64,000 nucleotides of DNA from Pseudomonas sp. AB6 (GTDB lineage Bacteria > Pseudomonadota > Gammaproteobacteria > Pseudomonadales > Pseudomonadaceae). Where the stretch lies: NCBI RefSeq assembly GCF_034314105.1, contig NZ_JAVIWJ010000001.1, positions 3,522,501 to 3,586,500 of the forward strand, written 5' to 3'. Within the stretch, counting starts at the first letter, position 1, and each line of letters begins with the position of its first letter. The position numbers and the translations under genes were made by a program. A model generated the notes under the pieces. That model did no database searches. It worked only from the letters and a program-made list of their open reading frames with translations, and was not told the origin of the DNA. Below, piece after piece: positions 10,948 to 20,023 of this stretch.

Positions 10948-11643
10948 TTAGAACTCACTTAGGATGTATTGATAACGCTCGGCTAGATTTCCCAAAACAT
11001 CGGCTCCCGGATAGGCTTCGTGCAAAGCGACATGGCTTTGGGCCCTTACGCGCTGAGGTTGCTCACAAATCTGGTTGAATGCATTGACCGCAGCGATCAT
11101 GTCCTCACGCTCGTCGTCCAGCAGCAACGCACCATGCGCCAGCACAACAGGGCGTTGACCGCCCTGACTTTGCCGCCAACGCTGGGCCGTGCCTACCATT
11201 TTGCGGCCGTCGAGATTCACGTTGAAACGCCCATCACAGAAAGCGCCCTCCACCTCTCCAACTGACGCCGCGCCACCGAGCGCGATTAGCTCGTCGCAGA
11301 TCGGCTCACACAAGCGTCTGTACGCGTTCTCGATTCGGTCCCGATCATTGTCGCCGCGCGGCTGGGCGTACACCAATGCGATGTTCACGGTGGCGTGAGA
11401 TTGAGGCACAGGCTCGCCACCGCTTTCACGCAGAAGAATCGGCCAGCCGAGATTTGCCAAAAATTCGGTCGCCACATCGAAACGAGCGAGACGGCTCATA
11501 CGACGCGGCATCACCAAAGCACGATCTATCGGGCGCCAAAACAGCAATCCGAATTCGGCATTACCCGCACACACCGAGGCGAGCAGATCCTGCTCAGCCT
11601 GAAGACCTGCGGCGACAGTGGTTTTGATGACAGGGTTTTGCAT
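10948..11643 (-). CDS. Lipoate-protein ligase A family protein
   Basis: A 231-residue protein of the BPL_LplA_LipB fold: LLRESGGEPVPQSHATVNIALVY corresponds to the RRxSGGGxVxHxxGxxN ligand-binding signature, and FNVNLDGRKMVGTAQ carries the usual lysine. The signature is altered, with GGEPVPQS in place of GGGTVYHD, so activity as a classical LplA is uncertain; octanoyl or lipoyl transfer is the cautious inference. It converges on vfr and is 59 bases upstream of the trpC stop, on the trp strand but downstream of trpC in transcription. Confidence 0.75.
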   Translation of the reverse strand: MQNPVIKTTVAAGLQAEQDLLASVCAGNAEFGLLFWRPIDRALVMPRRMSRLARFDVATEFLANLGWPILLRESGGEPVPQSHATVNIALVYAQPRGDNDRDRIENAYRRLCEPICDELIALGGAASVGEVEGAFCDGRFNVNLDGRKMVGTAQRWRQSQGGQRPVVLAHGALLLDDEREDMIAAVNAFNQICEQPQRVRAQSHVALHEAYPGADVLGNLAERYQYILSEF

Positions 11644-11701
11644 CTAAGCTCTCTGGTGTCCATTACATTGTTTCGCCAACATGGTGGCGAGAATTCTCAG
11701 A

Positions 11702-12526
11702 TCAATTACTAATCAACGGCCCACGCTCAGGAAAGAACAGTCGCTGCAATTCAGCACCCGGATGTTCTGCACGCATGAACGTTTCGCCCACCAGGAACGC
11801 ATAGACCTCGCTGATTTCCATCAGCTCGACGTCCGCGCGATTGAGGATGCCGCTTTCTGTGATGACTAAACGATCACGTGGTATACGCGGCAGGAGGTCC
11901 AACGTGTTTTCAAGATTCACTTCAAACGTATGCAGGTTACGGTTGTTGACGCCTATCAGTGGTGTGTCCAAGGTCTTTAGCGCCCGCTCCAACTCGTCAA
12001 GGTCATGCACCTCAACCAACACATCAAGACCTACGCCTTTCGCGACGGCAGCCAATTCGGCTAACTTCGCGTCTTCCAAAGCGGCCACGATTAGCAACAC
12101 ACAGTCAGCGCCAAGGGCACGGGCTTCAATGATTTGGTACGGATCAATCATGAAGTCTTTGCGAATCACCGGCAGGGAGCACGCGGCGCGGGCTTGTTGC
12201 AGGTACGCATCGGCGCCCTGAAAAAAATCGACGTCGGTCAGGACGGAGAGGCACGTCGCGCCACCGGCCTGATAGCTCTTGGCAATTTCCGCAGGAAAAA
12301 ACTTCTCGCGGATCACGCCTTTGCTCGGCGACGCCTTCTTGATTTCCGCAATTACCGCAGGTTGCTTCTTCTTCGCCTGCTTGATCAGCGCATCGGCGAA
12401 ACCCCGCGTCGCATCGGCCAGCGCTGCCAGACGCTCCAACTCAGCGAGGCTAATTACCGCGCTACGGGCGGCGATTTCCTCGATCTTACGGGCAAGAATC
12501 TTTTCCAGAACCGTCGGCACACTCAT
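11702..12526 (-). CDS. trpC: Indole-3-glycerol phosphate synthase
   Basis: A 274-residue TIM-barrel enzyme that closes the indole ring in tryptophan synthesis. Motifs [38 protein letters not shown] and [13 protein letters not shown] carry the catalytic Lys and Glu residues. It overlaps trpD by 4 bases (ATGA), showing translational coupling in the trpGDC operon. No fusion to trpF, unlike the enterobacterial protein. Confidence 0.97.
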   Translation of the reverse strand: MSVPTVLEKILARKIEEIAARSAVISLAELERLAALADATRGFADALIKQAKKKQPAVIAEIKKASPSKGVIREKFFPAEIAKSYQAGGATCLSVLTDVDFFQGADAYLQQARAACSLPVIRKDFMIDPYQIIEARALGADCVLLIVAALEDAKLAELAAVAKGVGLDVLVEVHDLDELERALKTLDTPLIGVNNRNLHTFEVNLENTLDLLPRIPRDRLVITESGILNRADVELMEISEVYAFLVGETFMRAEHPGAELQRLFFPERGPLISN

Positions 12527-13572
12527 CCTTCGTTCTCCTGTCTGAATACCGCAGTAAAGGCACCCAACTCTTCCATTTTCTCCCGGGCAAGGCCAGTGTG
12601 CAGAGCATCATGCGCCAGCTCCACGCCTTGTTTCAGCGTGTAAGCATGATCCGCCGCATAGAGCGCTGCGCCTGCATTAAGGACAATCATTTCAGCAGCT
12701 TTTTGACCGTTCTCCGTTTTGCGCCGACCTAACGCATCGCGAATCAACTCCAGCGAAGCAGCCGGGCTTTCTACTGTCAGGCCAAACAGGCTTTGGCTTT
12801 TAATGCCCAAATCTTCCGGTTGTACCCAATATTCGGTGATGTCACCGTTTTTCAGCTCGGCGACAAAGGTCGGTGCTGCCAGGCTGAACTCGTCCAAACC
12901 GTCCTGAGAGTGTACGACCAACACGTGCTTGCTGCCCATCCGCGACAACACCTCAGCCAGTGGACGGCACAATGCCTGACTGAACACCCCGACCACCTGG
13001 TGGCGGACGCCAGCCGGATTCGTAAGCGGGCCGAGCATATTAAACAGGGTGCGCAGACCGAGGTCGCGTCGGGGGCCAGCAGCAAACTTCATAGCACGGT
13101 GGTGGGACTGAGCGAACATGAAACCAATGCCGACGCTATCAATGCAGCGAGCGACTTGCACGGGGGTCAAGTTCAGATAAATCCCGGCAGCTTCGAGCAG
13201 ATCGGCGCTGCCACTTTTACCGGAAACCGCCCGGTTACCGTGCTTGGCAACCGTACAACCGGCCGCCGCAACGACAAACGCCGACGCCGTCGAAACGTTA
13301 AAAATATTGGCACCGTCGCCACCGGTGCCGACCACGTCGACGACGCCGTCGAGGGTTTTGAGCTCAACCTTGTCGGCCAACTCACGCATTACGGTGACCG
13401 CGCCAACAATCTCGTCGATGCTTTCGCTTTTCATGCGCATGGCCATCAAGAATGCGCCAATCTGCGCTTCAGTACATTGACCGGTCATGATTTCGCGCAT
13501 GACGTCGCGCATTTCTTCCGTGCTCAAATCCAGCTGGTTAACAATACGACCCAGCGCGCTTTTAATGTCCAT
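12523..13572 (-). CDS. trpD: Anthranilate phosphoribosyltransferase
   Basis: A 349-residue enzyme that joins anthranilate and PRPP. The PRPP-binding [17 protein letters not shown] and [19 protein letters not shown] motifs and the anthranilate-site region [12 protein letters not shown] are all intact. The conserved start is [11 protein letters not shown] at 13572; an ATG at 13590 in the same frame ([10 protein letters not shown]) has AAGAGGG at a plausible distance and cannot be ruled out. It overlaps trpC and lies 32 bases after trpG. Confidence 0.96.
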   Translation of the reverse strand: MDIKSALGRIVNQLDLSTEEMRDVMREIMTGQCTEAQIGAFLMAMRMKSESIDEIVGAVTVMRELADKVELKTLDGVVDVVGTGGDGANIFNVSTASAFVVAAAGCTVAKHGNRAVSGKSGSADLLEAAGIYLNLTPVQVARCIDSVGIGFMFAQSHHRAMKFAAGPRRDLGLRTLFNMLGPLTNPAGVRHQVVGVFSQALCRPLAEVLSRMGSKHVLVVHSQDGLDEFSLAAPTFVAELKNGDITEYWVQPEDLGIKSQSLFGLTVESPAASLELIRDALGRRKTENGQKAAEMIVLNAGAALYAADHAYTLKQGVELAHDALHTGLAREKMEELGAFTAVFRQENEG

Positions 13573-13604
13573 AACCATAACCTTACTCATAACCTTGAAC
13601 CCTC

Positions 13605-14204
13605 TTAAACCTGGCGAGTGCCGCCGGTTTGTTTGAGGAAGTTGGCGAACAGCTCATGGCCCTGCTCGGTAAGAATCGACTCAGGGTGAAACTGAACCCC
13701 TTCGACATTCAGCGTCTTGTGGCGCAAGCCCATTATTTCATCGACCGAGCCGTCTTCGAGTTCGGTCCACGCTGTCAACTCAAGGCACTCCGGCAATGTT
13801 TCGCGCTTGACCACCAACGAGTGATAACGGGTGACCGTCAACGGATGATTCAGGCCGTCGAATACACCGAGGTCTTCATGGATCACCGGACTGGTCTTGC
13901 CATGCATCACCTGCCGCGCACGCACCACGTCACCGCCAAATGCCTGACCAATGGCTTGATGCCCGAGGCAAACACCAAGCAACGGCAACTTGCCGGCAAA
14001 GTGTTTGATCACTTCCAGCGAAACGCCTGCTTCGGTCGGGGTACAGGGGCCAGGAGAAACGACGATGCGTTCGGGGTTCAAGGCTTCGATTTCGGCAATC
14101 GTCAGTTCGTCGTTGCGGATCACTTTGACCTCTGCACCCAACTCACCCAGGTATTGCACGACGTTGTAGGTAAACGAATCGTAGTTATCGATCATCAGCA
14201 GCAT
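13605..14204 (-). CDS. trpG: Anthranilate synthase, glutamine amidotransferase subunit
   Basis: A 199-residue class I amidotransferase that supplies ammonia to TrpE. The catalytic Cys lies in [17 protein letters not shown] and the His-Glu pair in [14 protein letters not shown]. The ATG at 14204 ([14 protein letters not shown]) follows AGAGG at 8 bases. It is the first gene of trpGDC and is preceded by a Trp-codon leader peptide 160 bases upstream. TrpE, its partner, is in a separate operon 2.5 kb away beyond estA. Confidence 0.97.
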   Translation of the reverse strand: MLLMIDNYDSFTYNVVQYLGELGAEVKVIRNDELTIAEIEALNPERIVVSPGPCTPTEAGVSLEVIKHFAGKLPLLGVCLGHQAIGQAFGGDVVRARQVMHGKTSPVIHEDLGVFDGLNHPLTVTRYHSLVVKRETLPECLELTAWTELEDGSVDEIMGLRHKTLNVEGVQFHPESILTEQGHELFANFLKQTGGTRQV

Positions 14205-14610
14205 GTGATTAACCTCTTGAAGTACTGACTTTAAAGCAACCCCTGGACTCTGTCCGTTAGCTTGGCGCATGCACGCTGCTCACTGAAATCCATCCAGCGC
14301 AGGTGCTTTGGCAAGACAATCGAAGGGCTATGGGTACAAGTCCGGCGAGGCCGGGAGGAAACAGTCAGGCGCGCCAACGCCAACGGGCGTGAGCCTTGAT
14401 AACGCGCATCAAGAATTTACTGACGATCAACACTGGGGGAGGTCTCATTTTCATACGTCCCGGCACATTAGCTTACCCAAGCATGCGGTGCAATATCGCC
14501 GTAGTGACGCTCCGCCGGGCATTTAGCACGCGCAGACGGCGCAGAGCCGTCAAAGCTTTGCTACTTTTCGTAGAGGTAAAACTAAAATAACGACAAAAGG
14601 GATCATAACA
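14205..14610. promoter_or_regulatory. Divergent control region of trpGDC and estA
   Basis: This 406-base gap holds the trpG leader peptide (14365-14409, minus strand) and, between it and trpG, a short hairpin CCGGC-CTC-GCCGG (14341-14353). I do not see a hairpin followed by a T-run, so the attenuator that should go with the leader is not obvious. The promoter of the leader transcript should lie at about 14410-14500; the estA ribosome binding site (AAAAGGGA) is at 14594-14601. Confidence 0.55.
14365..14409 (-). CDS. trp leader peptide of the trpGDC operon
   Basis: A 14-codon frame, MRVIKAHARWRWRA then TGA, read toward trpG. It carries two Trp codons in the block CGT TGG CGT TGG CGC and differs from the leader before trpE at only three residues; 26 bases at its end are identical in both copies. 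Expression of trpE and trpGDC of P. putida has been reported to respond to a miaA defect, as expected of attenuation by Trp codons. No strong ribosome binding site is visible. The function is inferred from position, conservation and codon content. Confidence 0.75.
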   Translation of the reverse strand: MRVIKAHARWRWRA

Positions 14611-16551
14611 ATGATTAAACAGGCGCTGTCCCTGCCGTTTGCAACATGTGTTCTTTCACTGGCCTGCTCTTACGCCTTCGCGGCCCCTTCTCCTTACTCA
14701 ACTCTGCTGGTGTTTGGCGATAGCCTGAGTGATTCCGGTCAATATCCTGACCTTGCGGGCCCAAACGTTTCCGGCTTGCGTTTCACGAACCGCACCGGCC
14801 CGACCTTTAAAGACGGCAGTGGCGAGGCCTATGGACCGGTTTCAACCACATTGCTCGGATTGAAACTCGGCATCGCGCCCGGCGACCTCTTGCCCTCGAC
14901 GTCCCCGGTCAACGCACTTCTCGGCTTAAAAGATGGTAATAACTATGCCGTAGGGGGTTATCGAACAGATCAGATTTATGGCTCAGTCACTTCTAAATCG
15001 GTAGTTGCCATCCCAGATGGTGAACCCGGTGGAGGCACAGTACTGCGCAGCAAGGACAGTTACTTGGTTGCAAACAACTTCCGGGCTGATCCCAACGCGC
15101 TTTATTTCTTGTCAGGCGGCGGCAATGATTTTTTCCAAGGACTGGTCGTCGATGCCCCATCAGCAGCAGGTTCGGCAGACCAACTGGCGAATAGTGCCCA
15201 AGCCCTTCAGCAAGCGGGCGCACGCTACATCATGGTCTGGCTGTTACCTGACCTCGGCTTGACGCCAGCGGCGTTTGGCACGCCTGCCCAAACGCCCAGC
15301 TCCCAGTTGAGTGGCGCGTTCAATGCAGAACTCGTCAGTCGCCTGTCGCAGATTCACGCCGAGATCATCCCGCTGAATATTCCACTGTTAATTCAGGAAA
15401 CCTTGGCCAACCCCGCGCGCTTCGGCTTGGACGCCAGCCAAAATCTGGTCGGCACGTGCTTTAACGGTAATGCCTGTAAGGAAAATCTCGCACACGGCCT
15501 TAACAGCGCAACGCCCGACCCCACCAAGCTGCTGTTCAACGACAGCGTGCACCCGACAATTGCCGGGCAACAATTAATCGCCGATTACGCCTATTCATTG
15601 CTTTCGGCACCTTGGGAAACAACCCTACTGCCGGAAATGGCCCTCGGGACTTTGAACGCGCACCAAGATGCATTGCGCAATCAGTGGTTAGCCGATGAAG
15701 GTAATTGGCAAAGCGTCGGCCGCTGGCGCGCAATCATCGCTACCGGCGGTGAGCGCATCAAATTCGATGACGACAGGAGTTCCGCCAAGGCAGACGGCCA
15801 TGGCTACAACTTGACCATCGGGGGCAGTTACCGGTTTGCCGACGATTGGCGTGCGGGGGTTGCTGCAGGTTTCTATCGGCAACGCTTGGAAGCAGGCCCC
15901 CGAGACTCCGACTATTCTCTCAACAGCTATTTGGCGACTGCATTCCTGCAATACCATGCCAACCACCTGTGGGCGGACGCGGCGCTGACCGGCGGAAAAC
16001 TCGACTATCAAGATGCCAACCGTAAATTCGCGCTGGGGATAGCCGAAGGCGAAGAGAAAGGTGATACCGATGGCAAGCTGTGGGCATTTAGCGCCCGATT
16101 GGGGTACGACATCGCCCAGGCCAATAGCGGATGGCACCTGTCGCCGTTCATCAGCGCCGATTACGCCCACATCGTAGTGAACGGCTATTCGGAAGATGGG
16201 GCGCGTTCTACGGCGCTCACCTTCGACGACCAGCGACGTAACTCTCGGCGCCTCGGTGCAGGGCTTCAAGGCAAAATCCAGGTCACGTCGTCGACACAAC
16301 TGTTTGCTGAGGCAGCACACGAACATGAGTACGCCAACCACCAGCAAAACGTCACGATTGCCCTCAACAGCCTGCCGACTATCGACTTCACGCTGGACGG
16401 TTACAAACCACAAAGCAGCCTCAACCGCGCCAGTATCGGCGTCAGTCAGAAGCTGACCCAGGAGGTGTCATTGAGCGCGAACTACAACTGGCGCAAGGCC
16501 GACGACGTGACCCAGCAAGGTGTTGGGTTGGCGGTGAGTGTGGATTTTTAA
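14611..16551 (+). CDS. estA: Autotransporter GDSL esterase EstA
   Basis: A 646-residue outer-membrane esterase. A signal peptide (cleavage after SYAFA, about residue 24) precedes a GDSL passenger domain with the nucleophile in [13 protein letters not shown], the block III Asn in SGGGNDFF and the catalytic Asp/His in [12 protein letters not shown]. Residues from about 370 to the end form a 12-strand autotransporter barrel that ends in VSVDF, with the terminal Phe needed for BAM recognition. EstA of P. aeruginosa is surface-exposed and affects rhamnolipid, motility and biofilm. It is divergent from the trpG leader and convergent with trpE, inside the trpE-trpG interval. Confidence 0.95.
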   Translation: MIKQALSLPFATCVLSLACSYAFAAPSPYSTLLVFGDSLSDSGQYPDLAGPNVSGLRFTNRTGPTFKDGSGEAYGPVSTTLLGLKLGIAPGDLLPSTSPVNALLGLKDGNNYAVGGYRTDQIYGSVTSKSVVAIPDGEPGGGTVLRSKDSYLVANNFRADPNALYFLSGGGNDFFQGLVVDAPSAAGSADQLANSAQALQQAGARYIMVWLLPDLGLTPAAFGTPAQTPSSQLSGAFNAELVSRLSQIHAEIIPLNIPLLIQETLANPARFGLDASQNLVGTCFNGNACKENLAHGLNSATPDPTKLLFNDSVHPTIAGQQLIADYAYSLLSAPWETTLLPEMALGTLNAHQDALRNQWLADEGNWQSVGRWRAIIATGGERIKFDDDRSSAKADGHGYNLTIGGSYRFADDWRAGVAAGFYRQRLEAGPRDSDYSLNSYLATAFLQYHANHLWADAALTGGKLDYQDANRKFALGIAEGEEKGDTDGKLWAFSARLGYDIAQANSGWHLSPFISADYAHIVVNGYSEDGARSTALTFDDQRRNSRRLGAGLQGKIQVTSSTQLFAEAAHEHEYANHQQNVTIALNSLPTIDFTLDGYKPQSSLNRASIGVSQKLTQEVSLSANYNWRKADDVTQQGVGLAVSVDF

Positions 16552-16573
16552 CAGCGAGGATTTCAGCCTTTGC

Positions 16574-16650
16574 GACCGAATTTATTCGGGAAACAAGCGG
16601 CGTGGTGCGTGTGACCCGCCGCGTTGTTGCCTTCCCGAATAAATTCGGTC
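16574..16650. repeat. Long inverted repeat between estA and trpE
   Basis: GACCGAATTTATTCGGGAA (16574-16592) is matched by its exact reverse complement at 16632-16650, and an inner AACAAGCGGCG / CGCCGC-TTGTT pair extends the hairpin. The two converging genes end on either side, so it may work as a transcription end or mRNA-stabilising structure. The arm sequence belongs to a Pseudomonas repeat type; a degenerate copy follows cca at 54.06 kb. Confidence 0.8.
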
Positions 16651-16675
16651 CCACAGGGAAATTGCAAAGGAAGTA

Positions 16676-18151
16676 TTACGGCTCCTGCTCAGCCAACGCC
16701 ACGGCGCGGAACATGGCGCGGCGCTTGTTGAGCGTTTCTTCCCACTCAAGCCTTGGCACTGAGTCGGCAACGATACCGCCACCGGCCTGAACGTGCAGTT
16801 CGCCGTTTTTGATCACCGCCGTGCGGATCGCGATGGCGGTGTCCATATTGCCGTTCCATGCCAGATAACCTACGGCACCACCGTATACGCCACGTTTTAC
16901 CGGTTCCAGTTCGTCGATGATTTCCATCGCACGAATTTTCGAAGCACCGGACAGCGTTCCCGCAGGCAGAATTGCGCGCAGCGCATCCATCGCCGTCAGG
17001 CCGCTTTTCAGTTGCCCAGTCACGTTGGAGACGATATGCATGACATTGGAATAACGCTCAATGACCATCTTCTCGGTCAGCTTCACCGAGCCGACTTCCG
17101 ACACACGACCAGTATCGTTACGCCCCAGGTCGATCAGCATCAGGTGCTCGGCGATCTCCTTGTGGTCTGACAGCAGGTCCAGTTCAAGCGCCACGTCTTC
17201 TTCTTCGTTGGCGCCGCGTGGGCGCGTGCCAGCAATCGGACGAACCGTTATCAGATTGTCTTCAACCCGCACCAGCACTTCCGGCGAACTGCCCACAACA
17301 TGGAAGTCACCGAAATTGAAGAAGTACATATAAGGCGTCGGGTTGAAGCAACGCAGTGCGCGATACAAATCGATGGGAGCGGCTTTGAAGTCAATGGACA
17401 TACGTTGCGACGGAACCACCTGCATCACGTCACCGGCAAGGATGTATTCCTTGATGGTATCCACCGCCCGCTCATAATCCGCTTGAGTGAAACTGGAGCG
17501 GAAGATCGGGTCTGGCGCTTGCGGACGTGTAAGGTCTAGCCCGCGACGTGGTGTGATCGGCTGACGAAGTTTTTCCATCAGCTCTTCAAGGCGCGCCTGA
17601 CCGTTTTCGTAAGCGTTGGCCTCAGCCGGATCGACCAACACGATCGCGTGCATCTTGCCCGCCAGGTTGTCGAACACCACCACGGCGTCAGATACCATCA
17701 GCAAGATATCCGGAACCCCCAGTGGGTCCGGGTTCGGGCATTTGCCCAGGCGTTTCTCAACATAGCGCACGCAGTCGTAGCCGAAATAACCCACTAACCC
17801 GCCGTTGAAACGCGGCAGTCCGGGGATAGTCGGTACGTTGTAGCGGGCCTTGAATACCTCAACAAAGGCCAGCGGGTCTTCGCTTTCCAAATGTTCGATT
17901 TCAACACCGTCCAGGGTCACGCTGATCTGTTCTTCGTGAACCCGCATGACCGTACGGCATGGCAAGCCAATGATGGAATAACGCCCCCACTTCTCGCCGC
18001 CCTGCACCGATTCCAGTAAATAGGAGTTCGGCTGGTCGGCCAGTTTCAGGTAAATCGACAGCGGAGTGTCGAAGTCGGCAAGGGTTTCGTAGGCAAGCGG
18101 GATACGGTTGTAACCGGCAGCGGCCAAACGCAGGAATTCTTCGCGGATCAT
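16676..18151 (-). CDS. trpE: Anthranilate synthase, chorismate-binding subunit
   Basis: A 491-residue enzyme that with TrpG converts chorismate to anthranilate, the first step of tryptophan synthesis. The Trp feedback site [18 protein letters not shown] is near residue 43, and the C-terminal chorismate domain shows [40 protein letters not shown] and [14 protein letters not shown]. The start at 18151 has GAGG 9 bases upstream. It lies 68 bases after the stop of gph and its embedded leader peptide, and transcription probably comes through or from within gph. Confidence 0.97.
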   Translation of the reverse strand: MIREEFLRLAAAGYNRIPLAYETLADFDTPLSIYLKLADQPNSYLLESVQGGEKWGRYSIIGLPCRTVMRVHEEQISVTLDGVEIEHLESEDPLAFVEVFKARYNVPTIPGLPRFNGGLVGYFGYDCVRYVEKRLGKCPNPDPLGVPDILLMVSDAVVVFDNLAGKMHAIVLVDPAEANAYENGQARLEELMEKLRQPITPRRGLDLTRPQAPDPIFRSSFTQADYERAVDTIKEYILAGDVMQVVPSQRMSIDFKAAPIDLYRALRCFNPTPYMYFFNFGDFHVVGSSPEVLVRVEDNLITVRPIAGTRPRGANEEEDVALELDLLSDHKEIAEHLMLIDLGRNDTGRVSEVGSVKLTEKMVIERYSNVMHIVSNVTGQLKSGLTAMDALRAILPAGTLSGASKIRAMEIIDELEPVKRGVYGGAVGYLAWNGNMDTAIAIRTAVIKNGELHVQAGGGIVADSVPRLEWEETLNKRRAMFRAVALAEQEP

Positions 18152-18219
18152 GATCAGCCTCGTGGCTTGAGGTAAACGGTCAGGTGTGCAAACGCGCCGG
18201 GAAACCGGCCAAAATCAAG

Positions 18220-18264
18220 TCAGGCGCGCCAACGCCAACGGGCCAGGGCCTTGATGACTTTCAT
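18220..18264 (-). CDS. trp leader peptide of trpE, in frame with the end of gph
   Basis: [14 protein letters not shown] followed by TGA. These 14 codons are at once the last codons of gph and a near copy of the trpG leader. After the stop come GCCGG-TTTC-CCGGC (18200-18213) and an alternative pairing of CGCGCC (leader end) with GGCGCG, which compete for the same bases; no T-run follows. Whether ribosomes start at this ATG or read through from gph is not known from sequence. Confidence 0.65.
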   Translation of the reverse strand: MKVIKALARWRWRA

Positions 18265-19038
18265 CCAGAGTCTGCAGATAACCACCACGATGGAGTCTCT
18301 TTTAAGGGGGCAATTGAGGTCGGCCAACGTTAGCTCAGCCGCCGGATCTAAGCAACCGGGGAGCAGCTTGCGCAGGTCGTCAATGACCAACGCTGGCAAT
18401 TCTTCTTCAATAGGCCGGCCGTGGTTGTAACCATAACTTAGCGCCACACAAGTAACGCCAGCCGCTTTCGCCGCCAGCACATCGTTGCGCGAGTCGCCAA
18501 TGAACAGCGATTGGGAAGCCGGAACACCGGCCATCTTCATCACGAAAAACAACGCCGCGGGATCAGGTTTCTGCTGCGGCATGGTGTCGCCGCCAATGAT
18601 CCAGCGGAAAAATCTTCCCAGTTTCAGCTCGTCCAACAGGGGCGCGACGAAGCGCTCCGGTTTGTTGGTGATCAGGGCCATTTCAATGCCCTGCTTCTGC
18701 ATCCACTTCAACGTCTCGCGTACACCGGGGTAAACCTGTGTCAGCGAATGGCTGCCAGCGTAGACCTCCATGAAAATCGCCAACGCCGCCTCGGTGTCGG
18801 CTTCACTGACGGCCGAATGGTCAAAATCATTGGCCAGCGCCCGGCGTACCAATACCCGCGCGCCGTTACCGATCCAGATGCGCACCGATTCGATACCGAC
18901 CGGGGAATGCCCCAACGTGAGCAGCATGCTATCAACGGCGGCGGCCAAGTCTGGTACTGAATCGACCAGCGTCCCATCCAGGTCGAACATCACCAACTTA
19001 GGCAAACAGCCGGGAAACAGCTGCTCGAAGCCACTCAT
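18220..19038 (-). CDS. gph: Phosphoglycolate phosphatase
   Basis: A 272-residue HAD hydrolase that removes 2-phosphoglycolate. The nucleophile motif [17 protein letters not shown], motif [11 protein letters not shown], the Lys of motif III in [14 protein letters not shown], and motif [18 protein letters not shown] are intact. The hydrolase fold ends at about residue 225; the last 45 residues are a tail that ends in [15 protein letters not shown], the same sequence as the trp leader peptide. The start overlaps rpe by 4 bases. The tail seems retained for trpE control rather than for catalysis (inference). Confidence 0.94.
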   Translation of the reverse strand: MSGFEQLFPGCLPKLVMFDLDGTLVDSVPDLAAAVDSMLLTLGHSPVGIESVRIWIGNGARVLVRRALANDFDHSAVSEADTEAALAIFMEVYAGSHSLTQVYPGVRETLKWMQKQGIEMALITNKPERFVAPLLDELKLGRFFRWIIGGDTMPQQKPDPAALFFVMKMAGVPASQSLFIGDSRNDVLAAKAAGVTCVALSYGYNHGRPIEEELPALVIDDLRKLLPGCLDPAAELTLADLNCPLKRDSIVVVICRLWMKVIKALARWRWRA

Positions 19039-19709
19039 GGGCGAGCCAACGCCAATTCTGCACGCATTTTCTGAATGACTTCCTTGTAATCCGGGGCATT
19101 GAAAATCGCTGAACCGGCTACGAAAGTGTCAGCACCGGCAACGGCGATTTCCCGAATGTTATTCACGTTCACACCACCGTCGATTTCCAGGCGAATGTCA
19201 TACCCCGACGCCTCAATCAACGCCCGCGCTTCGCGCAGTTTGTTTAGGGTGCCGGGAATGAACTTCTGCCCGCCAAACCCTGGGTTGACGCTCATGAGCA
19301 AGATCATGTCGACCTTGTCCATCACGTACTCAAGCAGGTTAAGCGGCGTGGCCGGATTGAACACCAAGCCCGCCTTGCAGCCGCCTTCACGGATCAACTG
19401 CAATGAGCGGTCGATGTGCAGCGTGGCTTCGGGGTGAAAGGTGATGTAGGTGGCGCCGGCTTCAATGAAGTCGCCAATAATGCGATCAACCGGGCTAACC
19501 ATCAGATGCACATCGATAGGCGCGGTGATGCCGTACTTGCGCAACGCGGTGCATACCATCGGCCCGATGGTCAGGTTCGGCACGTAGTGATTGTCCATCA
19601 CATCAAAGTGCACGGTGTCGGCGCCAGCGGCTAAAACAGTGTCCACTTCCTGGCCCAGGCGGGCGAAGTCGGCGGAGAGAATCGAAGGAGCAATAACGAA
19701 GGGCTGCAT
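19035..19709 (-). CDS. rpe: Ribulose-phosphate 3-epimerase
   Basis: A 224-residue TIM-barrel enzyme interconverting ribulose-5- and xylulose-5-phosphate. Motifs [34 protein letters not shown] (metal ligands), [14 protein letters not shown] and [14 protein letters not shown] are typical. The ATG at 19709 ([11 protein letters not shown]) follows AAAGGTGCG; the longer frame upstream is not conserved. It is the first gene of a likely rpe-gph-trpE unit. Confidence 0.97.
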   Translation of the reverse strand: MQPFVIAPSILSADFARLGQEVDTVLAAGADTVHFDVMDNHYVPNLTIGPMVCTALRKYGITAPIDVHLMVSPVDRIIGDFIEAGATYITFHPEATLHIDRSLQLIREGGCKAGLVFNPATPLNLLEYVMDKVDMILLMSVNPGFGGQKFIPGTLNKLREARALIEASGYDIRLEIDGGVNVNNIREIAVAGADTFVAGSAIFNAPDYKEVIQKMRAELALARP

Positions 19710-20023
19710 GACGCACCTTTTGAGCATAATCACGGTGGCGCGCATTGTACCTCATGAGTGATCGCCGGCACCTGAAGCAGTGCAAGAGCCGATGAATGCA
19801 CTATCGACACGCGCTTATCTGTTGGGAGTCGCTCCACAGGAGCAAGCGAATGGTACGGAGGATAGAAACCGCTTTCTTGGCCTTTTCGCTGTAGCCGTAT
19901 CCTTTAAGCAATTACCCACGGGTAAGCGGGAATTGCCCTACGCGACTGGTCGGTTGCGGACTATATATATCTATTTTTTGCTACTGGACACTCGTCGGGC
20001 CTCTCCCCCATGAAGACCGGCCC
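19710..20023. other. Intergenic region upstream of the effector gene
   Basis: No convincing gene: the 77-codon frame at 19780-20013 has no ribosome binding site or recognisable sequence. GTTGGGAGTCGCTCCACAGG (19821-19840) resembles one arm of a common Pseudomonas hairpin repeat. AT-rich ACTATATATATCTATTTTTT (19960-19979) could supply a -10 for the effector gene. The stretch separates the rpe promoter side from the accessory island. Confidence 0.4.

Noticed and set aside
12793..13608. 271-codon frame antisense to trpD
   Set aside because: It mirrors trpD on the opposite strand, has no recognisable protein motif, and lies wholly over a well-conserved gene.
18216..18245. The 26-base match between 14.37 and 18.22 kb as a recombination repeat or attachment site
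   Set aside because: The shared bases are the ends of two leader peptides before related operons, which explains them without an integration event.
19780..20013. 77-codon frame upstream of the effector
   Set aside because: No ribosome binding site, low-complexity composition and a piece of hairpin repeat inside.
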